A model generated the notes under the pieces. That model worked only from the letters and a program-made list of their open reading frames with translations. It was not told where the DNA came from and searched no databases. The translations under genes and the position numbers were made by a program. A stretch of DNA of 64,000 bases from assembly GCA_910575585.1 (NCBI GenBank), contig CAJTGF010000002.1:124001-188000 (forward strand), in the 5' to 3' direction. Positions within the stretch are counted from its first letter, which is position 1; each line of letters starts with the position of its first letter. Below, one piece after another: positions 41,867 to 50,010 of the stretch. Source of the DNA: Clostridiaceae bacterium (GTDB lineage: Bacteria > Bacillota > Clostridia > Lachnospirales > Lachnospiraceae).

Positions 41867-42427
41867 CTATCTGCCATAAATATTTATGTTATCTAATGTG
41901 AATAAATTATACAAAAATCGACAAAAACATTCTCCAATCTTTTCAATCGGTTCATTATTCCAGAAAATATAATCATACTCAAATGATTCCACCTCATCAT
42001 CCGAGACATTTCCGAGATGAGTCTTGTCCAATCCATCGCGGTCAGACATGATCAATAAAGAATAATTCTTTATTTGGATGCAGCTTCTAAATGCTTCAAT
42101 TTGGTCCTTTTCCCTAATCTGTACAAACAAAATATCTATATCTTCATTTAAAAAAGTTTTATACTCTTTTACAAGATATGTTGTTGGTAAATCATTATAG
42201 TCTATTAACAAGCGTTTTAGATCAGATAAAAACTTTCGAGACTTTTTATCCTTTTCACCATTCCAGCCACACCTTTGGGCGATCTCCTTAACAGGGGTGA
42301 TTGCTGATATCATTCTCGTTGAATAATAATCATGCGCCGCGTTACATAATGTATCTTTTCCCACCCCGCCTTTACCATTAATAATAATTACAATCTTTTC
42401 TGAAAGCTCATATTTATTTCCTGTCAT
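41867..42427 (-). CDS. P-loop kinase, deoxynucleotide-monophosphate-kinase-like
   Basis: A 186-residue protein with a Walker A motif GKGGVGKDT at residues 18-26 (GKDT is typical of dNMP kinase-like proteins), followed by an alpha/beta fold with FVQIREKDQIEAFRSC (LID-like arginines) and a C-terminal NNEPIEKIGECF segment common in this family. It probably transfers phosphate to a nucleoside monophosphate or acts as a nucleotide-binding switch. It starts 5 bp after the upstream unknown gene and ends 32 bp before the Dcd-fold gene, so it is co-transcribed. The substrate is unknown. Confidence 0.7.
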   Translation of the reverse strand: MTGNKYELSEKIVIIINGKGGVGKDTLCNAAHDYYSTRMISAITPVKEIAQRCGWNGEKDKKSRKFLSDLKRLLIDYNDLPTTYLVKEYKTFLNEDIDILFVQIREKDQIEAFRSCIQIKNYSLLIMSDRDGLDKTHLGNVSDDEVESFEYDYIFWNNEPIEKIGECFCRFLYNLFTLDNINIYGR

Positions 42428-42432
42428 TCACA

Positions 42433-42744
42433 TCACCTCAAAATAAGCTTTCTAAAATTAAAATACATACTTAATACCTCTTTAGTATATACACCATATT
42501 CTTCGTGCATATATTCGGAAACTTTTATAAATCGTTCCGCAGAATAATAGTCCATATCTTCATGTAAATATAAAAATAGCATCGCATTTAAAAGCTTCTC
42601 GTCAGAATAATTATCTTTTTCAAAAAAATCTTTTAAACATTCCCTGCTTCTGTCAAACGTATCTTTATATTTCTTATAGCAATCTTGCAAATTATTATAA
42701 TTCCCCATTTTAAGATACTCAAGCATTTCTATCGTTGCAGTCAT
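42433..42744 (-). CDS. Unknown small helical protein, first gene of the nucleotide operon
   Basis: A 103-residue, all-helical, charged protein (MTATIEMLEYLKMGNYNNLQ ... YTKEVLSMYFNFRKLILR) with no motif that I recognise and no membrane segment. AGAGAGGGTTCACA precedes the ATG. It is the promoter-proximal gene of the operon running to mazG. Its position suggests a regulator or partner of the kinase-like protein, which is inference only. The DNA is AT-rich like the rest of the operon. Confidence 0.65.
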   Translation of the reverse strand: MTATIEMLEYLKMGNYNNLQDCYKKYKDTFDRSRECLKDFFEKDNYSDEKLLNAMLFLYLHEDMDYYSAERFIKVSEYMHEEYGVYTKEVLSMYFNFRKLILR

Positions 42745-42777
42745 TGTGAACCCTCTCTTCTATTGTTTACCGCAATT

Positions 42778-42806
42778 ATTGTAACACACTATATTTAATT
42801 TTACAA
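42778..42806 (-). promoter_or_regulatory. Promoter of the nucleotide operon
   Basis: Minus strand TTGTAA (42801-42806), 17-bp spacer, TACAAT (42778-42783), 34 bp upstream of the first start codon. Confidence 0.6.
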
Positions 42807-42814
42807 CTCATCAC

Positions 42815-44599
42815 TCACTCATAGATCTTTTCAAAAATCTCCGTGTTCACCATCACATCCCCCGGAAATTCCACCCCTGCCGCTGCCTCCCGGTCCACAG
42901 AGACCGCTTCCAGTTTCCTGCACGCCAAAAGAGGCGACAAATCCCGAATGTCATTGTCCATAAGACTGCAGGCCCTTAGATCACCCAACTCCTCCACAAA
43001 GGAGATATCCGTCAGCCCGCACGCATCCAGATACAGCCTTTTCAGCCCCCCAAACCTGGATACAAAGCCGAAATCCCCGTCCTCCTCTGTCTCAAGATCC
43101 TTTATCACGCAATTTATAATCCCCAGTTCCTCCAGTCCGGCATTTCCCTCCAAAGCCTCCGTATCTATCAGGATCTGGGAATCACTGCCTGTCCCCTGGT
43201 CTAAGCGGAACGCTTTCAGGCTGGGAAGGCTTAAAAGCGTTTCCACCCCCACAAACTGGCCGCCCCAGAAATTATCCATGGAAAGCCGCTGCAGCTGCCC
43301 AAGACCAGCCAGCGGCGACACATCCACAGGAGTCTCATACTCCTTGATCGCCATGTGCAGATCCAGGCTTTTCAGCCCCTCAAATCCCCCCAGGATCTCC
43401 AGGCACTGGGGCTCCTTTACCGCGACCCGCAAATTCTCAACCCCCTTAAGCCTTGAAAGTTCCTGGGGCATGATATAACACTGATCCAGAAAATCCACCT
43501 TTTTCAGATTGGGCAGGGCATCCAGCGCAGACAGATCCGCGTCCTCACCGGTGTAGATGGAAAGCTCTTCCAGCTGGCCAAGCCCCTCCAAAAATCCCCA
43601 CTGCTCTGCCGTCATCTTGTCAATATACAGACTTTTTAACTGCTTTAACTCTTTTAAGCTTTCCAGCCCCTTATAGCTCTCCCCGCATCGAAGCTTTAAG
43701 CTTTTCAGTTTGCCGCACTGGCTGATGCCGGTAATATCCGTCTCTCTGGAAGACAGATTGGTGTCCACATCCAGTTCCTCCAGATTTATAAACTGACCGA
43801 TATCCTGCAGGTTATTTCCCATGATGCCGATGCGCAGAATCTTCACATACTTAGGATCCACCACGCCGGCAACCGTGTCCAGCCTGTCGTCCGTATTAAC
43901 GCAGGAGATCCGGCTGTCCGGGTGAAACGTCACCAGGGAAAGCCACACCGCGTCCGTGTTGTCAATCCTGGTAAGCCCTTTAAACATGGTGTAATCCGAT
44001 GGCCAGCTGACCATTTTCGTCCGGTAGGTCCACTTCTTCACCGTGTCCTGAAACGCTTCCTCACTTTCACAGTCCTCATAATCCGTAAAACTGTAGGAGA
44101 TCACATTAAAAGTCTCTCCTCCCTCCCGCTCATAGGCGCACCGGATGTATTTGATCGAGTCAAATTCTTCCTGCGTAATGTCCTCATACTCTTTTCCGAA
44201 AATATCCTTGCAGAAGATCCGAAGGAGCATCCCGTTTTCGTCCACCGGAGCGTCCGCGTCCGACTTGGAAAACACGGACTTTCTGGCCGCGATGTTAAAT
44301 GCCAGGATAATGGCCGCGATCACCGACGCAATGACCAAAAATATAATAAGCGTCCTTTTGGTGCTGTTGACCGCTTCCATCATCTCCTCGCCGCCGCTGT
44401 AATCCACCTGGACATTGATAATGGTCCCCTTGGCCTCGTCAATCAGATATTTCTGACCGCAGTAAGGGCATACTGCGTGGGTTTTATCCGTCAGCTCCAG
44501 AAATCCGCCGCAGTTTTTACACTGCAGCTCCAAAAGCTCCGCCTTCTCGTTGTCATTGGATGTGCGGATCACGTACCCTTCCTTTCTAAGATCCCTCAT
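42815..44599 (-). CDS. Zinc-ribbon, membrane-anchored leucine-rich-repeat protein A
   Basis: Start at ATG 44599 after AAAGGGGGACAGGAACG; 594 residues. The N-terminal zinc ribbon has two CxxC pairs (CKNCGGF ... CPYCGQKY), followed by one membrane span (TLIIFLVIASVIAAIILAF). The external part has an alpha/beta region (ITQEEFDSIKYIRCAYE) and about ten leucine-rich repeats (LEELSIYTGEDADLSALDAL, LKRLYLDACGLTDISF). The topology gives a cytoplasmic zinc knuckle and an outer LRR surface for binding. Function unknown. A shorter paralogue is encoded directly upstream. GC-rich, unlike the nucleotide operon that follows it. Confidence 0.75.
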   Translation of the reverse strand: MRDLRKEGYVIRTSNDNEKAELLELQCKNCGGFLELTDKTHAVCPYCGQKYLIDEAKGTIINVQVDYSGGEEMMEAVNSTKRTLIIFLVIASVIAAIILAFNIAARKSVFSKSDADAPVDENGMLLRIFCKDIFGKEYEDITQEEFDSIKYIRCAYEREGGETFNVISYSFTDYEDCESEEAFQDTVKKWTYRTKMVSWPSDYTMFKGLTRIDNTDAVWLSLVTFHPDSRISCVNTDDRLDTVAGVVDPKYVKILRIGIMGNNLQDIGQFINLEELDVDTNLSSRETDITGISQCGKLKSLKLRCGESYKGLESLKELKQLKSLYIDKMTAEQWGFLEGLGQLEELSIYTGEDADLSALDALPNLKKVDFLDQCYIMPQELSRLKGVENLRVAVKEPQCLEILGGFEGLKSLDLHMAIKEYETPVDVSPLAGLGQLQRLSMDNFWGGQFVGVETLLSLPSLKAFRLDQGTGSDSQILIDTEALEGNAGLEELGIINCVIKDLETEEDGDFGFVSRFGGLKRLYLDACGLTDISFVEELGDLRACSLMDNDIRDLSPLLACRKLEAVSVDREAAAGVEFPGDVMVNTEIFEKIYE

Positions 44600-44662
44600 C
44601 GTTCCTGTCCCCCTTTGTCCCAATTTCTCTTTTGGCTTTCTTCCTCCCGGCCATCCGTTATG

Positions 44663-45643
44663 CTAATCTCGGCTTAAAACAATCTTCCCGTCATAAAGCT
44701 CCCGCCACTTCTCCCACTGTTCCTCCGTAATATACCATGCCGTTTTCCCTTCTATATGAAAATACTCCAAAGAGGGCAGAGAAAGGATCCCTTCCACGAT
44801 AACCGCCGCGTCCTCCTCGTCCATTTCCACCTGATACAGGATCAGACGCTCCAGGTCGTCAAACCCCTCAAACATCTCCCCGTTTTTCAAAACAGCCTTG
44901 TGGAGCAAACATGTATGGACACCTTTTAAATCTTCCATAAACGAAAAATCCTTAAGCTCCCCTGCCTCCATGATGGCCACCTCCTCCAAAGTGTCCGGAT
45001 TCACCCGTGTAAAGAACTGGGGGGTACCGTATTTGGACAGTCCGTCCAGGCAATAAATGCTTCTTAACTGATTTTCCTCCGGAAGAACGTAATTTTCCCA
45101 CACATCCGTGTACAATTCCAGTTTCGTAAGACCTGTGAAATACTGGATATTGGTGGGAGAAAAATCATCTCTGGGCGCGTCTACGGAAATGGTCCGAAGA
45201 GTCTGCCCAAACGCGTCTTCATCCCTGTAGTCGTAGTAGTCCTCAAAGCTGTAGGTAAACATGTACTCCTTGTCTTTTTCGATTTTCAGATATTTTATTT
45301 TCCTCAAATCCTCTTCCTGTATCTCCGCAACCGGCTTTTCATAAACCTCCATGAGAAAGTCCCGAAATGCCACGCAAAACCGGCTGGCCGACTGCACCAG
45401 GCGCCCTGTGTAGTACTGATACCCGGCAACCGCCGCCCCTGTCACCGCAATGGCCGCCAGGGAACAGATCAGGATCATCTTTCCTGCCGACAGTCGGACC
45501 GATATCTTGTGGGCGCGGTCCGCCGAAATATAGTAACTCCGCCCGCAGGAAGTACACACGCAGGTGTAGGCGTCTTTTTCTGCCAGCTGCCCCCCGCAGG
45601 AAGCGCAAATGGTCTGCCTCCCCTTTATTTTCTTCTGTTTCAT
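44663..45643 (-). CDS. Zinc-ribbon, membrane-anchored leucine-rich-repeat protein B
   Basis: Start at ATG 45643 (MKQKKIKGRQTICASCGGQL) with GGGGAGATCGTTTG before it; 326 residues. It repeats the plan of the next gene: zinc ribbon (CASCGGQ ... CTSCGRSYYIS), one membrane span (MILICSLAAIAVTGAAVAGY), a region with EEDLRKIKYLKIEKDKEYMF that matches the paralogue's ITQEEFDSIKYI, and a short LRR part (TKLELYTDV, LEYFHIEGK). The two lie 63 bp apart and probably arose by duplication. Function unknown. It sits 18 bp downstream of rluB. Confidence 0.72.
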   Translation of the reverse strand: MKQKKIKGRQTICASCGGQLAEKDAYTCVCTSCGRSYYISADRAHKISVRLSAGKMILICSLAAIAVTGAAVAGYQYYTGRLVQSASRFCVAFRDFLMEVYEKPVAEIQEEDLRKIKYLKIEKDKEYMFTYSFEDYYDYRDEDAFGQTLRTISVDAPRDDFSPTNIQYFTGLTKLELYTDVWENYVLPEENQLRSIYCLDGLSKYGTPQFFTRVNPDTLEEVAIMEAGELKDFSFMEDLKGVHTCLLHKAVLKNGEMFEGFDDLERLILYQVEMDEEDAAVIVEGILSLPSLEYFHIEGKTAWYITEEQWEKWRELYDGKIVLSRD

Positions 45644-45661
45644 CAAACGATCTCCCCTTTT

Positions 45662-46456
45662 TCAAACATGCTCTAACATGGCCAGCTCCTCTTTTGTAAG
45701 CTCCCGGTACTCCCCCGGCTTTAACCGCTCATCCAGTTTAAGGCTTCCCATGGAAAGCCGCTTTAAAAATACCACCCTGCACCCTACCGCCTCAAACATC
45801 CGCTTCACCTGATGAAATTTCCCTTCCCCTATGGTCAGGAGTACCTCCTGGATCCCCCGCGGCTCCTCCTTTTCCAAAGGGGTCACGATCTCCAGCTTTG
45901 CAGGCATGAGCCCCGCGCCGTCGGACAACGTGATCCCGTTCCAAAACCGCTCCTTTACGTCTTCTGGCAAACGCCCTTCCACTTTCGCAAAATACGTCTT
46001 GTCCACATGGCGTTTCGGTGACAGCAGCCTGTGAGCCAGATCCCCGTCATTGGTAATAAGCAGCAGCCCCTGGGTGTCAATATCCAGCCGCCCTACCGGA
46101 AACAGATCTTTTCTCCTGGGTCCCCGGGCCCGCTGCCCCTCTTCTATCCCATCGCCCTCAAATGTCCTGGGCGGATTCTTCCTGATCACGTCCAGCACCG
46201 TCTCATGAAGGTTATCCTCCGTGGCCGACACCACTCCCTGAGGCTTGTTCAGCATGTAATACTCATTCTTCGCGTAATCGATCCTTTGCCCATCGCAAAA
46301 CACAACATCCCTGCCGGGTTCAATCCTAGTGTCGGCCTTCTTCACCGTCGCGCCGTTTACCTGTATCCGACCCTGTCTGGCCATCTCCTTCACCTGGCTT
46401 CTTGTCCCCACTGCCATGTCCGCCAAAAACCGGTCCAGGCGCATGCTCTTATCCAT
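45662..46456 (-). CDS. RsuA/RluB-family pseudouridine synthase
   Basis: Start at ATG 46456, overlapping the rsmF stop codon (TGATG). The 264-residue protein has an N-terminal S4 RNA-binding domain (MRLDRFLADMAVGTRSQVKE) and the catalytic motif GRLDIDTQGLLLITNDGDLA, in which the Asp of GRLD attacks the uridine. It modifies uridine in 16S or 23S rRNA (RsuA and RluB cannot be separated with certainty). It is translationally coupled to rsmF, another rRNA-modifying enzyme, in one operon. Confidence 0.9.
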   Translation of the reverse strand: MDKSMRLDRFLADMAVGTRSQVKEMARQGRIQVNGATVKKADTRIEPGRDVVFCDGQRIDYAKNEYYMLNKPQGVVSATEDNLHETVLDVIRKNPPRTFEGDGIEEGQRARGPRRKDLFPVGRLDIDTQGLLLITNDGDLAHRLLSPKRHVDKTYFAKVEGRLPEDVKERFWNGITLSDGAGLMPAKLEIVTPLEKEEPRGIQEVLLTIGEGKFHQVKRMFEAVGCRVVFLKRLSMGSLKLDERLKPGEYRELTKEELAMLEHV

Positions 46457-48000
46457 CACTGCCACCGCCATCCGGCATAATATTTGTTTTTAATGGTCAT
46501 CCCGTTCCCCTTTCCAAATCCAAGCGCAAATCCGTCCACACACACCAGACACCACCCCTGTACCGGACCTTCCCCCTCTTCCAGGCTGATGGTCTCACCC
46601 TTCAGATACCGCACCACCCTAATGTCCTCCCTGCCAAAGGAGACACAGTTGGGATATCCTTTGTTGTCAAGCGTCATGGCAATGGCCTGGCTGGGTTCAA
46701 ACCTTCCATTTTTTATGGTACCCATCCACAGCCCTGTCCGCAGAAATCGAAGCCCCGTTCCCTCCACAAACCCCTCCGGCAGATAGTAGACCATGTCATG
46801 TTTTCTGATGATGCGGGAACCATCCCACACCATCTTTGTCTCTTTCAAAAAATCCTCCAGCTCTCCCCCAAGATCCATGCCGGGATCGTTTGCCGAACGA
46901 TGGTTCTCCCTGTGCTTGCCTCTCCTGCGGCTGTATTCCAGGGTTTTCTTTGACTCTTTCAACGCCTCCGTCCGCTGTCCCATTTTTTCCCGGCCGCTGC
47001 CCTTCTTTCTTTGTTTCAAGTTTTCCCCGCAGCCGCTTTCCGGAAAGGGACCCTGGGATTTCTGGAATTTCATGTCCCCGCTCTTTGCCGTCTGTTCCAC
47101 TTCCTCTTTTGCCTCCCGCTTTCGCAGCAGTGCCGCAAAATGCCCTTCTCCCCGAATTTTATGGGGAAACAATCGGATGCAGCCGGTCAGCCCGATGCCC
47201 CCGGATGCCCCCTCAAAAAGCGGGACGGACATCAGTTCCATGTCAGGAAATCCATCCAATACCCACTGAACGATCTCCTCGTCTTCCTCCCGGGAAAACG
47301 TGCAGGTTGAATACAAAAGATACCCTCCCGCTTTCAGCATCTTTACCGCCTCCTCCATAATATCCCGCTGGAGCGCGCTGTAATATTCAGGTCCCTTTTC
47401 CTCCCATTCTTTCACCATTCCTCTGTCCTTGCGAAACATTCCCTCCCCGGAGCAAGGGGCATCCACTAAAATCTTGTCAAAAAAGCCGGGAAACGCGCCG
47501 CTTAGCCGCTGGGGCGTCTCGCTGAGCACACACATGTTGGATATGCCGAATCGTTCCAAGTTTTTCAAAAGCGCTTTTGCCCTGGAATTGCTGATGTCAT
47601 TGGCCACCAGCATCCCTCTCCCTTTAAGCTTTGCCCCCAGCTCGGTGCTCTTCCCCCCGGGAGCCGCGCACAGATCCAATACCATGTCCCCCGGCTCCAC
47701 AGGCAGCAGCGATGCCGGAGTCATGGCGCTTGGCTCCTGGAGATAATACAGCCCCGCAAAATAGTAAGGATCCTTGGAAAGCCGGTCTTCCCCCTCATAA
47801 AAAAGCCCGTTGGCGATCCATGGAACGGCTTTTGTCCTCCATGGCATCTTCTCCATGCACTCCTGTCGGTCCCATTTCAGCGTGTTCACCCGCAGTCCCC
47901 GGCTTACAGGTCTTTCAAAACTCTCCAGATACTGACCGTACTCTTCGCCCAGAATCTCCTGCATCTCCTTCTTAAACCCTTCCGGAAGCCAATCTGCCAC
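46456..48000 (-). CDS. rsmF: RsmF-type 16S rRNA m5C methyltransferase
   Basis: Start assigned to GTG 48000 (MADWLPEGFKKEMQEILGEEY) because GAGGAGGG lies 5-12 bases upstream; longer frames start inside a TTTACA/TAGAAT promoter-like sequence. The 514-residue protein has the NOL1/NOP2/Sun core: SAM motif LDLCAAPGGKST, VDAPCSGEGMF (Cys of PCSG), and YSTCTFSREEDEE (catalytic Cys in TC). A low-complexity charged linker around 290-340 leads to the C-terminal RNA-binding domain. It methylates cytosine-5 in 16S rRNA. Confidence 0.9.
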   Translation of the reverse strand: MADWLPEGFKKEMQEILGEEYGQYLESFERPVSRGLRVNTLKWDRQECMEKMPWRTKAVPWIANGLFYEGEDRLSKDPYYFAGLYYLQEPSAMTPASLLPVEPGDMVLDLCAAPGGKSTELGAKLKGRGMLVANDISNSRAKALLKNLERFGISNMCVLSETPQRLSGAFPGFFDKILVDAPCSGEGMFRKDRGMVKEWEEKGPEYYSALQRDIMEEAVKMLKAGGYLLYSTCTFSREEDEEIVQWVLDGFPDMELMSVPLFEGASGGIGLTGCIRLFPHKIRGEGHFAALLRKREAKEEVEQTAKSGDMKFQKSQGPFPESGCGENLKQRKKGSGREKMGQRTEALKESKKTLEYSRRRGKHRENHRSANDPGMDLGGELEDFLKETKMVWDGSRIIRKHDMVYYLPEGFVEGTGLRFLRTGLWMGTIKNGRFEPSQAIAMTLDNKGYPNCVSFGREDIRVVRYLKGETISLEEGEGPVQGWCLVCVDGFALGFGKGNGMTIKNKYYAGWRWQ

Positions 48001-48330
48001 TTTTCCCTCCTCATGAAACCTTTTTATGTGCTTATGTTTCGGCGCTTTTTCGCCAATGGCGCCGCGATCATCTGCCGTCCATTCTATCATAATAAAAATG
48101 TCCTGTAAACACTGTGACATGCCCCCAATCAGATACAACACAGCACAAAACAGCTGGATATTCAATAATTGAACTGCTTTCATCTCTCAAAACCGTTATT
48201 GTCTTATACCCTATCATCAGAAATCGTACAGTTTTTACTCATGTAGGTTACCCGTTTCTTTTTCATTTCCGTATAATCCCGCAAAAACCGGTAATTTATG
48301 TAAATCTAACCCCATATGTAATACATACGT

Positions 48331-48359
48331 TTGCTTTCAGCATACAATAGTGCTATAAT
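48331..48359 (+). promoter_or_regulatory. Promoter of the relB-like antitoxin gene
   Basis: TTGCTT (48331-48336), 17-bp spacer, TATAAT (48354-48359). The preceding 240 bp (48091-48330) hold no gene. Confidence 0.65.
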
Positions 48360-48392
48360 AATCACAACTCGAATACGAAAGGAGAGATACCT

Positions 48393-48662
48393 ATGGCACT
48401 GGCAACTTTAACCGCAAGGGTAGACGAAAAAGATAAGGCCAGCTTTGACACCTTCTGCTCCAATGTTGGCCTGAATACTTCTACCGCAATCAACCTTTTT
48501 GTGAAAGCAGTTTTACGCGAAAACCGCATCCCGTTTGAGATCACCCAGACTACCGACCCATTTTTCTCCGAGGCGAACATGGCCTATGTGAAGAAATCCG
48601 TCCAGGAGCTGAGGGCCGGGAAAGGCACCGCCCATGAACTGATCGAGGTGGACGATGAGTGA
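48393..48662 (+). CDS. RelB/DinJ-family antitoxin
   Basis: An 89-residue protein with a ribbon-helix-helix N-terminus (MALATLTARVDEKDKASFDTF, then LNTSTAINLFVKAVLRENRI) of the RelB/DinJ type and a C-terminal toxin-binding tail (ELRAGKGTAHELIEVDDE). AAAGGAGAGATACC precedes the ATG. It would bind its own promoter and neutralise a YoeB/RelE toxin. The toxin gene overlaps its end by 8 bp but is truncated, so the antitoxin is an orphan here. Confidence 0.88.
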   Translation: MALATLTARVDEKDKASFDTFCSNVGLNTSTAINLFVKAVLRENRIPFEITQTTDPFFSEANMAYVKKSVQELRAGKGTAHELIEVDDE

Positions 48663-48792
48663 AAAAATATGGTCGGATGATGCCTGGGAGGACTACCTCT
48701 ACTGGCAGACGCAGGATAAAAAAACACTAAAGCGAATCAACCAGCTCATTCAGGATATCGAGCGGAACGGCTGTATGCACCATTCCGGCTGA
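48655..48792 (+). pseudogene. YoeB/Txe-type toxin, 3' truncated
   Basis: ATG 48655 overlaps the antitoxin stop. The 45-residue frame (MSEKIWSDDAWEDYLYWQ, then TLKRINQLIQDIERNG) matches the N-terminal half of YoeB/Txe mRNA interferases. After RNG (about 48771) it runs into foreign sequence (CMHHSG, stop). The C-terminal half with the catalytic Glu/Arg/His (GxPEPLK ... RRI ... HRLVY) is lost, so it should be inactive. Confidence 0.8.
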
Positions 48793-49034
48793 AGCTTCAC
48801 CGCGCCGGAACCTGTGGGAACACCGTCCTTCACGCTCTCCATGTATTCCCTTATGGTCTCAATATTATCCCTTTCCTTATCATTAAACACTCCTTCATCA
48901 AATTGATCCGGCTCCACAATCCCATAATACCAGGATTTCCCATCAAAATAATCCTGTAGAATCTTATCTTTAAACTTCCGTCCATGACGGGCATAGATCT
49001 CATTTAACGCCAGCCGCGCCTCCTGATAAGTCAT
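48750..49034 (-). CDS. YARHG-domain fragment
   Basis: A 94-residue frame starting MTYQEARLALNEIYARHGRKF, the YARHG domain, then the tail DKERDNIETIREYMESVKDG. No signal peptide is present, though YARHG proteins are normally exported, so the 5' part is missing. Its last 10 or so residues are antisense to the truncated toxin, and the two genes appear to have been joined near 48772. Its ATG overlaps the stop codon of the OB-fold fragment upstream (ATGA). Likely non-functional. Confidence 0.55.
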   Translation of the reverse strand: MTYQEARLALNEIYARHGRKFKDKILQDYFDGKSWYYGIVEPDQFDEGVFNDKERDNIETIREYMESVKDGVPTGSGAVKLQPEWCIQPFRSIS

Positions 49035-49353
49035 TCGATCGAAACAATATCTTCCTTAACATTGTTGATCGCTCTTGTCATCTTTATTGAACCGGTATAT
49101 TCCCCCACACTACAATAATATCATCGTTAAGGATACGCAAATCTTTATTTACCCGGTCATCTTCGATATAGTATTCCTCATCCGTATACCATCCATCACC
49201 GTTGGAATCACTATAACATCTCAATCCATTCTCCATGACCTGGGCAACTTCAAGATAAACAAATACGTTAGTCCCTTTATACTTTTCTTCATATCGAAAA
49301 AACTCCCGATAATCCATATACTGGCACTGGGTTTTATAAGCTTCCCTTAAATT
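49031..49353 (-). pseudogene. OB-fold lipoprotein-type fragment with a G-run frameshift
   Basis: From about 49353 the frame reads EAYKTQCQYMDYREFFRYEE then KYKGTNVFVYLEVAQVMENG, the OB-fold domain found in exported Firmicutes proteins that also carry YARHG or zinc-ribbon parts. The frame breaks at TGGGGGAAT (plus-strand 49111-49115). One extra G would restore VWGEYTGSIKMTRAINNVKE and the natural end VSIE-stop at 49031-49033. The N-terminal signal peptide part is absent. It is thus a decayed piece, or the G-run varies in length. Confidence 0.6.
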
Positions 49354-49440
49354 TCTTCTTTAAGATTATCACAATGGATTCCCAATAGCAAGTCACTGTT
49401 GATCCATACTTTTTCTTATAAAGCCGCTCTGGTTATTGCG

Positions 49441-49480
49441 CAAAAAACCCCCAGATCAAAATCAACAATCTGGGGATTTT
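49441..49480 (-). terminator. Terminator after the small membrane protein gene
   Basis: Minus strand CCCCAGAT-loop-ATCTGGGG then GGTTTTTT. It also has T4 on the plus strand. Confidence 0.8.
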
Positions 49481-49589
49481 GTTGTACAATATTACCTTTT
49501 CCTGTCTAACCAAAATAAGCGCCTGCCATAAACACAACCTCTATTTACACCAGACGCCGGCTCATGCCTGAGCGTGCGAAAAGCTCCCT

Positions 49590-49730
49590 CTAACAGCGGC
49601 AAAACAGATGATATCCCACTGTCATAAGCCCGATGATAAAGATCAGCAATGCCAATGTGGTGGGGATCAGCACTTTGATGGCCATCCCCACCCCAACGCA
49701 AAAAAGAATCAGGCCGCATAGTCGTCTCAT
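49590..49730 (-). CDS. Small membrane protein (46 aa)
   Basis: Start at ATG 49730 (MRRLCGLILFCVGVGMAIKV) with GGCAGGGATTTTT before it. The 46-residue product has a basic N-terminus and two hydrophobic stretches (LCGLILFCVGVGMAIKVLI; LALLIFIIGLMTVGYHLF). I recall similar tiny proteins beside gerW in Lachnospiraceae, but have no family name. The terminator at 49441-49480 follows. The gap 49803-50010 before gerW holds nothing recognisable. Confidence 0.5.
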   Translation of the reverse strand: MRRLCGLILFCVGVGMAIKVLIPTTLALLIFIIGLMTVGYHLFCRC

Positions 49731-50010
49731 AAAAATCCCTGCCTTTAAAATACTCGGTACCGCAGACCTGTGCTTCCGGTTAAAACCGATCCGTCCGCGC
49801 ATCCGCCAAACGTTCCTACACTTTATCCTATGCGCCTGGGCCTGTCCCTATGCCAAGTCTCCCGCCTTTCCTCACAGCCTGCATCTTTCACTCCTGAAGC
49901 ATGCGAAAATTCATTTCCATCATCTGCACGCCCCGATCTGGTGCTCTTTCAGGCCCGATCTTCCGCAGACTATGACGCATGTCTGACAGAAAGCAATTTC
50001 CAGACACGTT

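Noticed and set aside
48001-48183. N-terminal extension of RsmF
   Set aside because: It contains a promoter-like TTTACA/TAGAAT pair and unrelated residues; GTG 48000 has a strong ribosome-binding site and gives the normal family start.
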